DNA of 64,000 bases, taken from assembly GCA_027943335.1 (NCBI GenBank), contig BSBK01001299.1, forward strand, positions 7,501 to 71,500, read 5' to 3'. The DNA comes from Chamaecyparis obtusa. Its lineage: Eukaryota > Streptophyta > Pinopsida > Cupressales > Cupressaceae. Positions 23,510-36,046 of this stretch are shown in pieces. How positions within the stretch are numbered: position 1 is the stretch's first letter; every line of letters starts with the position of its first letter. Position numbers and translations under genes: made by a program. Below the pieces are notes generated by a model that saw only the letters and a program-made list of their open reading frames with translations, made no database searches and was not told where the DNA came from.

Positions 23510-25650
23510 TTGTAGGTCTATTAGACTTAACTAGACCTAAACGTAGACCTATTTGAACTAATAAGACTTATTAGGACTAATTAGGACCTATTCTAGGACT
23601 AATAGGACCTATTAGGACCCAGTTAGAATCAATGAGAACCAATTAGCACCTAATTAGACTCAATTAGAACCAATGCTGACCTATTAAAACCCAATTAGAC
23701 TCAATTATAATAAATTAGAACCTAATTAGACTCAATTAGGACCAATTATACCCAATTAGGACCAATTAGAACTAATTAGAACCAAATAGTACCTAATAGG
23801 ACCTATTTGGACTAATTAGGACCTATTAGGACTAATTAGGACTAATTAGGACCTATTAGGACCTATTAGGACCTATTGGAACCTAATTAGGACTAATTAC
23901 CTGACCTATTAGGACCAATTAGGACCTAATATAAACCAACTAGACTCAATTAGGACCAATTAGGACCAATTAGGACCTAATTAGGACCTATTAGATTCAA
24001 TTATGACCTATTAGATCTAATTAGACTCAATTAGGACCAATTAGTACCTAATATGGACCAATTATGACCTATTAGATCTAATTAGACTCAATTAGAACCA
24101 ATTAGGACCTAATATGGACCAATTAGGGCATAACATGACCTATTAGACTCAATTAGGGCCAATTAGATTCAATTATGACCTATTAGATCTAATTAGACTC
24201 AATTAGAACCAATTAGGACCGAATATAGACCAATTAGGACATAACATGACCTATTAGACTCAATTAGGGCCAATTAGATTCAATTATGATGTATTAGATC
24301 TAATTAGACTTAATTAGGACCAATTAGGACCTGATATGGACCAATTAGGACCTAACATGACATATTAGACTCAATTAGGACCAATTAGGACCTAATATGG
24401 ACCAACTAGACTCAAATAGGACCAACTAGACTCAATTAGGACAAATTAGGACCTATTAGATTCAATTATGACCTATTAGATCTAATTAGACTCAATTCTA
24501 GGACCAATTAGGACCTAATATGGACCAATTAGGACCTAATATGACCTATTAGACTCAATTAGGGCCAATTAGACTTAATTGGGACCAATTAGGACCTAAT
24601 ATTGACCAATTAGGACCAAACATGACCTATTAGACTCAATTAGGAATAATTAGACTCAATTAGGACAAATGAGGACCTAATATGGACCAACTAGACTCAA
24701 TTAGGACCAATTAGGACCAAATTATGACCTGTTAAATACAATTATGACCTATCAGATCTAATTAGACTCAATTAGGACCAATTAGGACCTAATATGACCT
24801 ATTAGAATCAATTAGGGCCAATTAGATTCAATTATGACCTATTAGATCTAATTAGACTCAATTAGAACCAATTAGGACATAACATGACCTATTAGACTCA
24901 ATTAGGGCCAATTAGATTCAATTATGACCTATTAGGACCTATTAGATCTAATTAGACTTGATTAGGACCAATTAGGACCAATTAGGACCTAATATGGACT
25001 AACTAGACTTAATTAGGACCAATTAGGACCTAATTAGGACCTATTAGATTCAATTATGACCTATTAGATCTAATTAGACTCAATTAGAACCAATTAGAAC
25101 CTAATATGGACCAATTAGGACCAAATAGACTCAATTAGGAGCAAATAGACTCAATTATGACCAATTAGGAACAATTAGGACCTATTAGACTCAATTATGA
25201 CCAATTAGGAACAATTAGGACCTATTAGATTCAATTATGACCTATTAGATCTAAGTAGACTCAATTAGGAGCAATTAGGACCTAATATGGACCAATTAGG
25301 ACCTAATATGACCTATTAGACTCAATTAGGGCCAATTAGACTCAACTGGGACCAATTCGGACCTAATATGGACCAATCAGGACCTAACATGACCTATTAG
25401 ACTCAATTAGGACTAATTAGACTCAATTAGGACCAATTAGGACCTAATATGGACCAACGAGATTCAATTAGGACCAACTAGACTCAATTAGGACCAATTA
25501 GGACCTAATTACGATATATTAGATTCAATTATGACCTATTAGATCTAATTAGACTCAATTAGGACCAATATGGACCAATTAGGACATAACATGGACCAGT
25601 TAGGACCTAACATGACCTATTAGACTCAATTAGGACTAATTAGATGGGCA
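23510..25650. repeat. AATTAG/GACC satellite, 10-11 bp units
   Basis: About 2.1 kb are built almost entirely from units such as GACCAATTAG, GACTCAATTAG, GACCTAATAT(G) and GACCTATTAG, each 10 or 11 bp long. Units are grouped into a higher-order pattern of roughly 100-130 bp that repeats many times: a TATTAGATCTAATTAGACTC segment, several GACCAATTAG units, CTAATATGGACC, and often AACATGACC. The left end near 23510-23640 is more diverged, as expected at an array edge. No reading frame, telomere-type TTTAGGG run or CRISPR-like spacer pattern is present. The array lies only in the spacer between the duplication copies. Confidence 0.95.
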
Positions 25651-25663
25651 ATTCTAGGACTAA

Positions 25664-25891
25664 TTTATACTTCATACATGTGTAGGAAATGCTCAAGAAT
25701 CACAAGCTCAACAAGCTGCCCAACCTTCAGAAGTTGGAGAAAGGTCATCACAAGCTCAACAAGCCCAACCTTTAGAATTTGGAGAAGTTTCATCAAAAGC
25801 TCAACAAGCACAAGTCTTAGAATATCAAATAAGTGCACATCTCTCTCTTTCTCTCATAGACTCTCTCGATTTAGTCACTGTCTCGATTTAG
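25664..25891 (+). CDS. Short Gln/Ala-rich repeat reading frame, unknown function
   Basis: An open frame with no ATG contains three in-frame repeats of the type SQAQQA(A)QP(S/L)E. The DNA repeats begin at 25700, 25748 and 25793, so the periods are 48 and 45 bp, both multiples of three, which favours past coding. The frame ends at TAG 25889-25891 after LSLSLIDSLDLVTVSI. TGTGTAG at 25679-25685 could be a splice acceptor, which would make this a last exon. The protein was not recognised. It may be a non-coding repeat that happens to be open. Confidence 0.3.
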   Translation, partial: FILHTCVGNAQESQAQQAAQPSEVGERSSQAQQAQPLEFGEVSSKAQQAQVLEYQISAHLSLSLIDSLDLVTVSI

Positions 25892-26229
25892 TCTCTTATT
25901 GGTGAATATATATTTTGGGTCTTTCCCCTGAGAAGAAGTTATTATTTTTGTTGTGTACATGCAGCCTTTGATGATGAAAATGTTGGAAAATGTTGATCTT
26001 GCAATGCCTAGCTACCTTTAAATAAAAATCCAAGCGAGTATCTTGGCATGGGTTGATATACTCACATACAATTCCTAACATGAATTCTTCAATCGCCTAA
26101 TCCCCGGGGTATAAGGGAATGGTAGGGAAGTGATGCTTTTCCCATGCCTTTTTAAAAAAAAATATGTGGCACATTAAGGGTAAGGATGTGTCTGATGTTG
26201 TTAAATAATTCTTTGGTGCTTGAAGAATC

Positions 26230-27080
26230 CTAAAGGAAATTAATGCCACTTTCCTTGTTTTGATCCCTAAAAAGACTAGGGCTGACTCTGTGGATTCATT
26301 AAAACCTATTAGCCTCTACAACTCTTTGTACAAAATTACCTCAAAAGTTCTCACCTCTATAGTTTTGAATTGGTACATGATCTTATTTCTCCCCAGCAAA
26401 ATGAGTTTGTCTCTTGTGGGAAAATCTCAAACTCTATCATCTCATTGCATGAAAATATTCACTCTCTTATCAGCTCTTCTAATCATGGATTCCTCATGAA
26501 AGTTGAATTATCTAACCTGCTTATGATAGAGTTTATTGAGGTTTCCTCCTCAATGTCTTCCATGGTTTTGGCTTTGGAAATAAAGTTGTCTAGTTGATTC
26601 ATCGGCTTATCTCTACCACTTCTATGGTTGTGATGGTTAATGGATCCCCTTTTAACTTCTTCTCACCTTCAAGGGGGCTTACCCAAGGGGATATTATATA
26701 TCCTATCCTCTTTTCTATTCTGGTTGAATTTCTAGGGAGATACTTTCTTAAACTCAATAGAAATGGAGTTATCCAAGGGTTAAAGTCATCATCTCATCCC
26801 CAAACTTTCTGTCATGAACAATTTGTGGGTGACACTATTCTTATGGGGGAAACCACTATTAAAGAAGATAGAAATATTAAATTGGCCTTCAATACTTATT
26901 CTAGTGCCTCGGGTATATTGATTAATTGGGAAACAAACTCTTTATTCTTTATCAATAGCCTAGAAGAATGGCGATTGAGGATTTGTAAACTTATTGGATG
27001 TGTTACTTTTTCTCTCCCTGGGACTTATTTGGCCCTACCTTGGGGTGAAAACTCCACAATTCCTTTTGGATATCCCTAAT
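26230..27080 (+). pseudogene. LINE reverse transcriptase fragment (copy B)
   Basis: Landmarks run in order: VLIPKKTRADS (about 26255), KPISLYNSLYKI, NGSPFNFFSPSRGLTQGD (about 26639), EQFVGDTILMGE (about 26815-26850), and INWETNSLFFIN. The motif C position reads FVGDT, so the first catalytic aspartate has become glycine; copy A keeps FMDDT. The frame 26594-27079 is open for 161 codons but is only part of the domain. Confidence 0.85.
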
Positions 27081-28439
27081 TAAAAAATTCAATAGATATT
27101 TGGCTTTTTGGAAAGGTAATTTGCTAAGTCAGGTAGGAAAAGTGAAATTACTTAAAATTTGTCTCCATGACCTCCTTGTCTATGTCTTAAATCTATTCAA
27201 AATTCCAACAAAACATATGGAATTGTTGGAAAGAATTCAGAACAATTTTATCTAGTTAGGAAATAAAGAAAGGAAGAGAATACCTCTGATTGATTGGGTG
27301 AAATTGTGCAAATCCAAAAAAGGGTGGTCTCGGTATCATGCCTATTTGTATGTTGAATATAGCCTTGATGGCTAAACATATTTGGAGAATGTGTGAGGAT
27401 GAGAGGGAATGAAATATCATTTGGAAAAAAAAATATCTCTTCAATGCCCCATCTCTTGAGTCCATATTTTCTGAGATCCCAATATAATAAATTGTTCCTA
27501 TATCTGGAATCATGTTTAGGGAGTTAAGGAAGTGGTTGTGAAAGGGAAAAGGTAGAAACTGGGAAATGGAAGTAAAATCCGGCTTTGGAGGACTGTTGAT
27601 TGATGTAAAAACCTTGAGAGATTCTTCCACTTGATAAGAGTATCATTCAGAGATATAAATTGATTTATGGAAATCTGTTTGTTGATTACTACAAGAATGG
27701 TTCCTGGGTTAATTTGAGTATTCTAGACACAAATTTTTCTCAAAGTAAGATTTCTCTCAATTCTAGATTAGTGAAAGGAGATTAATTTTATTCTTTCATC
27801 TGGGATCTTAATCCTAATAGGAAATTTGTTGTCTCTTCTAGATTGTCTCCTCTTTATGATTATGATGGGGAAATCTATTTATGAGATTATTGCTAAATTA
27901 ATTTAAATATTATCCCTAAAGTTGAGATCTTTTTCAAGATTCTTGTCCAAAATAAAATTATAACTATCGATAATCTGTGTAGGAGGGTGTTTTTTCTTAC
28001 TAACAGATGCATTCTTTGCAAGAATGATTTTGGGGTTTCTTTTCACCTATTCTTCCAGTGCACTTTTGCACTTGAAATCTGGGGATACATCCTCCAAGGA
28101 TAGAATCTCTCTTGGATCTTCCTAGGGAATATTATGGACTTTCTTATGCAATAGATCTACCCAGCTCCTAATAAAGATTCTAAGATGGCTTGGTCATTAG
28201 TTTCTCCTCTCATCTTCTATAATCTTTGGAAAGTGCACAATAATGGTATCTTTAGGGACACAGAGGCCCCTTTGATTGTGATTGCTAAAAATATTATTAG
28301 GGCTAACAAGGATAACTTTTCTTCTATCAAAGGAGGATATGAATTTGAAGGAGAAGGATATGATTCTAATTCCTTTCTATTTTGTAACTTTAATTCTAAA
28401 GGAAAGAAGGAAATTATGGGGGAGGGTCTTGTCTGGTTA

Positions 28440-28880
28440 TATCCTATAGTGGGCTGGTTTGAGGCCAATTTTGATTGTGCTGCTAAAGGAAACTTGGGCC
28501 AGGCTGGTTGTGGGGGGTTAGTTAGAGATATATATGAAAACTACATAGGGGCAGTGGAAATCCCTTTGGGTGTATAGACTAGACATGTTTATGAAGTAAT
28601 AGGTGTTCTTTGGGTTCTTAAACTTGCTAAGAAGTTAAAATGCCAAAATATTTGGGTGGAGGGTGATTCTAACAACATCATCAAATTCTTACTTGGAAAT
28701 AATAAGGCCTCTTGGTCTATAGAGCCCATCATTAGGGAGGTTGAGGTCATTATGTGTATTTTCAATTAGGTAAAAATTTCCCACACATATCATGAAACTA
28801 ATAAATTCACAGATCATGTTGCCAACATTACACTTAAAAGTAATGAAATCATTACTTGGAATGGATGCCTTAACAAAGAA
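28440..28880 (+). pseudogene. LINE RNase H domain fragment (copy B)
   Basis: Visible blocks are WFEANFDCAAKGNLGQAGC (first catalytic Asp), GGLVRDIYENYIGAVEIPLG (strand and Glu region), WVEGDSNNIIK (Asp block) and HETNKFTDHVAN (His and final Asp block). The order and spacing fit the RNase H domain appended to plant LINE ORF2. A stop at about 28575 and later frame changes break it. Confidence 0.8.
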
Positions 28881-29099
28881 TAAGAATTAAAAAGAATCAT
28901 TAATTATGATTTGATGTATAGTAATGTTGTAAGGATAATAGCCAATTATGGAAATGACATTCAAGAAACTTAATTTTAGGAAAGGCATTATGACTATGTA
29001 GGGAAAGTACAAAAATATCCTTTGTAATCCTCCTCGACACATTTTTGAGGTTTCTATTTGGGTGTTTTCTATTAGATATATTTTTTGCAATTGCTCGAG

Positions 29100-30050
29100 A
29101 GACATATTCTATTGAAAGAAACATGGGAGGATACCTTAAGAGACAGGAACCTAACTCATGGAAGATTTGGGAAGAGGAGAAGGAGGTCTGGAATCATCTC
29201 AAGAAAGGTGGAGTCACCACCTACATTGAATACCTTCATGGTTTTGATAGTGAGGTAATGAAAACTTTTGCTAAAAGCTAGGATGGGTTTTTTGTCACTC
29301 TCCATGGGGTTAATGTTGAGCTTAAGATTAATTTTAGTTTTGAAATTATGGGTCTTTATAGCTCTGGGAAAGATTTATTTAAGGAGAGAAATATCCTCAA
29401 TGTTTTGGTGTATAAATTCCCTAGTACTAAGGATGAGGAATATTTTTTAACCAAGACAAGTAATTATTACAATATTAAGAAAATTAAGCCCTTTTGGAGG
29501 AAATGTTGACCTTTTTCATGGCCTACTTCACCATGGATGGAAGACACACTAGGGTACATAGCTACAACTTTATGTTTTTAAACCATTTTCGATGCAAGAA
29601 TAGGGTTTCTTTCCTATTTTTCATTCTCAAGTCTCTGAATCATATCCTCGTGCTATAACATAAGAAAAAACCGAATAATTTTATCCTCCATGAAGGGATT
29701 ATCTTTTGTAACTCTGATTATTGCAAAATTTGGACCCCTAAGCCAACCATTAAGGATTCAAAGAGAAAGAAGAAAGTGGTCAGTGCTAGTTCAGATGAGG
29801 CTGAAAGGAAAATACCTTGGGGATATAAAGGAAGAAAGGAAACCTCTATTAACCTTCGTAATTAGTTTAATAGTGAAAAGGGTATGGATACAGAGGGTGA
29901 ATGTAATGTCAAGTCTCAAAAGAAAGGGATGAGTATGGCTAAGCCTGGGTTTGATGAAGAGAAAGGTATGGAATTAGAGGATGAAGATGAAGCTACTGCT
30001 AAGTCTATTAAGGGTATACCCTTAAATGGTGTGGTGGATACAACTTCTTG
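29100..30050 (+). pseudogene. Extra reading frame of unknown function after the LINE RNase H (copy B)
   Basis: This is the copy B counterpart of 3700-4605. It includes MGGYLKRQEPNSWKIWEEEK and GVTTYIEYLHGFDSEVMKTF (29123-29278), then GVNVELKINFSFEIMGL and IKPFWRKC after a stop, then remnants of the NHF/KSLNH region and a Lys/Glu-rich tail. Frameshifts are at different places than in copy A, so the ancestral frame was probably open through both halves. Function is unknown. Confidence 0.4.
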
Positions 30051-31020
30051 AGAAGTTAGGAATTCTCCAAAGAAGGGTTATTAGAAGGTGGAGGGAAATC
30101 AAAAGAGAAGAAAGGAGAGGCAAGTGGATGATAAAAAGACTCAGTAGGAGGAAGTTAAAAAGGATAACAAATAGAAAAGTGGAAAAGGTAACGATAATAA
30201 TCACTATATTATGGACTATTCTAATTTTGGCTTGTTGGCCCACCCTCTAAGGCCCAAAAAATAAGGTTGTGTATAACATTTATAATTTTAGAAGGAAAGA
30301 GGAGATGGCTCATCCAAGTCTTAGTCCTCTAGAGCACAATTTGGATTCCTTTCTAGTTTTCCTCAAGAATTCTAATCTCAGTGCCAATATTTTCCATTCC
30401 ATGGACAACTGGGTGCATATTGAATTGAACAACATATATTCCAAATGAGACACTATTTAGGATCCTCTAGATAAGGATTCTTAGGCCAGGAAGAATCTTG
30501 AAGAGAGTATTAGGGTCCATATTCATGGCATTGTAACATGATAAAATGGATGTTTCTATTCAAAAAATTATGGCCTTGAATGAAAAAATGAAGAAGATGG
30601 TGGTGAATAGGGATGTTGGATAGGTGGTTCTAGATGAAGTGATGAAAATGGTTGTTGTTGAAGGTCACGAGATGTGTACTTAGGCTATTCTTAGCAAGAA
30701 GGCATCCTTCCTGAAGACCCCCAAGCCCTTAATGAAGTCGTGGATGATGTTACTATCATTGAAGAGGAAACGACTTCTACTTTGAAAGACTTGGCCTAAT
30801 GATCAAATTTTCCTTGTTTTTCTATCCTATTTTTTGCGTTGGGCCATTGGTGTTGTCTTTTGTGGTGGGTTCTATTGCTAGTTGTTGGTCTAGTCCTACT
30901 AGTTTTTCTTTATTCTGACAATGCTTTGTTATTGTAGTCTTTATTGAATATCTTTTGTAATCCTTTGTAAGGGATTTCGGGGCTCCCCTCAAAACTTATT
31001 TTTTCCTTAATCAAAAACCT

Positions 31021-33602
31021 ATGGTGTACGACCACCATAGATTAATGAAAATTTCACATTTTCTCATTTTTTTATCTTCAAGAGAATTGTATATAGATTG
31101 ATGTCATATAATTTATTTTCCAAAAAACCTAAAAACAAAAAAAATATTTAAGTTTTATTGAACCTCACTATTTTATCATATCATCTTGTAATTTACATTT
31201 CTAAAATCAGGTTGAAGAGAACTCTAATGGGTTTTCATTTCGTAAAAAAATATGATAAATAAGGCCCTCAAAAAACTATATAGAAATGCATAAATCTCAC
31301 AATCCAGTGCCTTAGCCATTATTTTGGAGGTCCAAGCATATGCTTGGTCCCACCAAGCCTATCCCAAACTAAAACCTGAGGTGCAAGAATGTGTCCCACT
31401 CTATTTTTTATGAAACATGTGCCTGTTATTTAAAATTTAAGAAATGGGTGCATGTTTCTTATATAGAATAAATCAATGTGTAAAAATTCATTTATATTCA
31501 TGATTAAAGAAAACTGAAAATAGGCACTCATTTTTTAAAAAAACAAGCACCCATTTTTCAAAAAATAGGTACCCATTTTTTTGAATTTTGGATCAGGCAT
31601 CTAAACCTAGAGCGGGTGTGCATTTTTTTCAAAATGGGTGTCTTTTTCTAGTAGCATTTTCTAATTCCACAAGACTTCCTCTAAATCGAGACCCAATGTC
31701 TTGCACTTACCCTTAATTCATTTAGGCAATACAATCAAAGGTGGAAGAAACAACATTTTCTTTCTCTCTTTAGTCAATTTTTGTTAATCTTACCTTCACT
31801 AGCATACATTAGGCTTATGTGTTTGAACTGTATTAGTAATAAGGTAAGAAAATAGGTCCTCACATTGGTGGACTATATAAAATAAATATAAATTTATCAA
31901 TTTTCCAATGATATAAGTTTTTACGGGACCATTATATTTATTTAGAAAATATTCAAACCATAGTTTATATTTTTTATTTTAAAGCTAAGATTCTTATTTC
32001 TATTTATTGAGGTGAAATGGTTATAGTTTTCTTATTTCTCTAGATGAACATTCACACTCTCCTTAAAAAAAATATCTCTCCACCTCAAAAATTATATGTA
32101 TCCACCTTTATAAGATGACGAGCAGAGAGGAACACCTGAAAGAGAAGCCACCCTCAAACCATTCCTACAACCAAGTAGCCAAAGATAGGAGTAGCCTACA
32201 CAAACTAACATCCCCACTTCTTAAAAGACATTTGACCACCTCCACTAGGGAGGCTCTCAACTGAATAGGAATAGTAAGAGATGGGGAACAAAAAGGAGGC
32301 TACAAGAACTAACCCTTAGGCACTAAATGAATCCCCACCTCTAGAGGAGATAAATATAGCTTAAAAGGAATCATACAGGACTGGAAGAGGGAAAGAAAAT
32401 AATATAGCCATAGACAAGAAAAGAAGATAAGACCACCACCAAGAAAAAATAGAAAAAATTCCCTAACCAAAACTAAAAGTAACAAAAGATGTTCCCTTGA
32501 AAAACTAGTAGAAATCACCAAAGACCAAAAGGAAAAAGGGTCAACAAAAGATAAAGTAGCCAGACCCACATAAATAAAAAGAAAGAAAGAGCAACACACC
32601 AAAAAAAATCCAACAAAAGAGGAGATACAACCACTAGAGACAAACAAGGATGTCCTCGAACCAAACAAAGCCCCACTAGCTAAACCCCAAAATTGAAGCA
32701 GCATGCACACACCCACAAAATATGAGGAGAGGAGGTCAGAAAGGGGCCAAGGAAAAATAAGGAAAAAGAATCCCAAAATAGATTGAGTACAGAAAAAATA
32801 ATCAATACAAAGGAAAAAAAGATTCCCCAAAGGAATAGTTAAAGGAAAAGGCGTAGGGAGCTAACCCAAAAGAGAACACGCCACCAAGGAAAATCCCATC
32901 TCGATGCAGGGAAGCCTCTTAAGAGGAAATGCAGCCAACAAAAAGAAATAGAGAACGTGAAACACAAATCCATGGATTTAGACACTGTATCCACCAGAGA
33001 CTCCTTATAAAGAAGCATAGGTGCAACCAGTGATCCTCAACACCCATAGTAACCTTAGATAATGACAATCACAACACTAGCTACAACCTTCCTTCGACTA
33101 GAGACAAACCAGAAGCAGACACCATCCACACTTTTATCACAACCAACATCCCCTTCTCTATCATCCAAATAGAAATGAGGAAAGAGAAAGTGTGGAGAAA
33201 AAATAGACCATCACAAAGCCAAACGCCCTATCGAACCAACATCCCTTGAAGGAAATATAGGTCTATATTGCCATTCTCCTATTCATCTCCCTCCTCTAAG
33301 TTTATAGAAACCCTAGTTCTCACTCCACACCCACTTTCGCTCAACACCATTACTTTTATGGATGCATTTATGTTACTATTATTTAGTGTATTTATCCTTT
33401 AGTTTATTTAATGATTATGCAAGACTTAATGGCCTATGTAGCTAATATACAATATTCATTTAATTTTGTTATCTTACTGAACTCTCATACCAATAACACT
33501 TCTATTTTGATGAATTATTGCTTGTAAAAAGTTTGTTAGTATTAATGGTTATCTAGGAAATGAACCTTATTACCATCCATTTTTTATTAAAATCTAGAAA
33601 TT
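31021..33602. other. Intergenic and strand-asymmetric A/C-rich tract (copy B)
   Basis: Counterpart of 5606-8234. The dispersed repeat block is at about 31710-32030, and the A/C-rich tract runs about 32330-33330. The longest minus-strand frame here (32309-32830) differs in length and endpoints from those in copy A, which argues that these are compositional frames and not genes. Confidence 0.45.
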
Positions 33603-33733
33603 GTAGATGTAGGGGATTTTGTCCTTCTGGTTGTTGTTGCCAAAAGTTTGGGTTGTTGTGTTTTAATTTTTGTGTTGTTCTTATTGTAAGGGATTAGAGG
33701 CCCCTTTGTGCTGAGTTAACATTAAAAATCAAA
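33603..33733 (+). repeat. LINE-tail-like relic (copy B)
   Basis: Same structure as 8235-8365, with TTGTAAGGGATTAGAGGCCC and a GAGTTAAC...AAAATCAAAAG ending. It predates the duplication. Confidence 0.4.
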
Positions 33734-34256
33734 AGCCATCAATAGTCTTATCAATACATGCAAAACGTTTCCTAGCTAAGAGTAGCTTCATTTTGGTAGA
33801 ATAGAATGTTTAATGAATTTTTTAGCTCCATACAAGACTAAACTAAGACTATGTGCATGTAGGAGGAATTTATGATATGAACAATCAAATTGTGTTCAAT
33901 AAGGAAATTGGTCAAAAATGGGAAATTTTAAGATACTGAAATGTTTTTTTAGGTTGGAATTTATATCTGAGCAAGACTAAAATAAATTTTACATATAAAC
34001 TTCGCAAAAGTTCTATACGAATGAGAAATATTACATGAAACCACAAACTTCATGTTTTGTGTCATTTTTTACCTAGAAAACTTGAAAAATTGAGCTTTAT
34101 ATTGTACAATTCCGAAGATCAAGAAGGTGGTTGTTTCAAAGTCAATGAAATGTTTGCAAACAGAACCTTGTTATGATTTTTTTTACTTTAACAAACAATA
34201 GGCGTGTTAAAAGGTACCAATGGAAAGATTAATTTAACTATACATGGTAAGCCTCC

Positions 34257-34261
34257 CCATG
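34257..34261. other. Empty target site for the copy A insertion
   Basis: CCATG occurs once here, in the context matching both sides of the 8895-13580 insertion. It is the unoccupied site that defines the 5 bp target duplication in copy A. Confidence 0.9.
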
Positions 34262-35572
34262 AGCTTACCATGAGGGATTCAATTATTCCTTTTCAATATA
34301 ATGATTGTTACTAATATTCTCATTTTCTGATTCAGCTCACAAACTTTCTAGAAGGTTTCTATGTTGCATGCAAGTAGATCTATGATCAAGATAAATTTAT
34401 TTTAAAATAATTTCATTGACATATTTTACATAATTTATTTTAGTAAAAATATGAACATACTAGTTATTCCAATGAAATAATTGTTCTATTTTGAAATCCA
34501 ACTTACAACAAAACTTTCAGCCTTGAACATTTCCTCTCATTTTTTTTTTCACCTGTGAGTTATATAAACTTGCAAAACGTCATATTTGCTCAATGGAGAA
34601 ATTGTGTATTGTTGGAACAATTAAAAGAGAATAAATACCCACTTTTCCTATAGACGCAACTAATTTTGTTGAGCCACATAAATTGTTGTCTCTGTGCAAT
34701 TTAAATTTTATGTTTACTCTACTATTTCATTTTTTTCTGTTTGCTTAAAAACAATTACTGAGATTCTTATACAAAATCATACCATGTGGAAAAAACTTTG
34801 AAACAAATAGAAAATTAATTACTAAGATTCTTATACAAAACCATAGCAAGTGCAAATAAATATTGAGATTCAAGTACAAAACCATAACAAGTGCTACTTG
34901 TACACATTTGAACTCTTTTTCCAGAGTCCATTGCTTCAAATTCCCATTAAGGAGAGTAACATATTTATGAGTAAATCCAGTAATCATTTTTGAATTATTA
35001 CAAATTAATAACATGATTAGAGGACATTTTCTGATAAGAAATATTTGTTATAGAGGAAAAGCAATATGTTTCAGCATTTAAAAATTTATGAAATCTCTAT
35101 ATATATTATAATGATAATAAGATTTTACTTCCAGATTTGGTTATGTATTTATACAAACAAGGATGTAACCTATTAAATTAAAAACCTATATCCTATCCTA
35201 AATTAGAAGGACAAGATTATTTATAGCACAGAAGGTACTCTTCGACTAAATATAACAGTATGAAACAACTAGCCATAAGAGTTACATGGAACAACACTTC
35301 TAAAACATAAGTACAAATTCCTGAAATCCTTCTTATAGTAGGTTGCATACCAATTAACCACCTCACTAGTTCCTCAAAGAAGATTTCCTCTCAAAACCAC
35401 AAGAAATTTCAAAAAAAAATTTAACATATTCTTCATTTAAACAGCATATCAATTTTTCTGAGAAATCAAGAAAGCCATGTCAATCTATCTAATCATTCTC
35501 TCATATTAGTTACTCAAAAATATAAGACACAAGTTTAATATATAACAATGCTTTAATTTGAACAGCAAATAT

Positions 35573-35660
<88 letters not shown>

Positions 35661-36046
35661 TTTTCATTATATCTAACTTTTATTCTTTCAAACCCAATCT
35701 TATGATAATCCCAATATAAACTTAAAAGACAATTTGAAAACACATTTAAATAAACTAATATTAAATCTTTTATAAGCATATTGAAACCACAAAACCTACT
35801 ACATTTATTAATATTTTAAAAGCAGGAGAATATATCAATACGTGCACACAATATACTGTATGTAGAGCACTTAAAAGCTTGGCAATGAGAATTCTGTGCT
35901 TCCCATGCTTTATTGTACTGTCTATCTATAATTATTTAGTATATCACTTAACGGGAAATAGGTAAACCCTATTCAAACAGAACTGATAAGCTGCAACAAG
36001 TGAGATAAAACCCAAACAATTTGAAACTGAAGGGTAGACGGAACAA
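34262..36046. other. Intergenic sequence downstream of the RLP gene (copy B)
   Basis: No gene was found. It matches 13586-15373 but has a single copy of the unit that is tandemly duplicated at 14258-14430 in copy A. It holds the (AT)n microsatellite listed separately. Confidence 0.5.
35577..35656. repeat. (AT)n microsatellite, copy B only
   Basis: About 40 uninterrupted AT dinucleotides. The matching position in copy A (near 14965-14985) is a short CAAATATACAAC sequence, so the expansion happened after duplication. An apparent poly(Tyr-Ile) frame across it has no coding meaning. Confidence 0.95.

Larger units (their letters stand above)
26090..31020 (+). mobile_element. 5'-truncated, decayed LINE (copy B)
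   Basis: Same element and layout as 690-5605: reverse transcriptase (about 26230-27080), zinc-binding connector (about 27920-28080), RNase H (about 28440-28880), extra frame (about 29100-30010), and a 3' tail ending near 31005-31018 in CTTAATCAAAAA-like sequence. It is the duplicated descendant of one insertion, not a second transposition. Several frames are longer here than in copy A, but all are broken. Confidence 0.8.

Noticed and set aside
23510..25650. Telomere-like or CRISPR-like array
   Set aside because: TTAGGA occurs, but there is no TTTAGGG run. The units are contiguous 10-11 bp repeats, not constant repeats with unique spacers.
35510..35779. Minus-strand frame with repeated Tyr-Ile
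   Set aside because: It is simply the translation of the (AT)n microsatellite.
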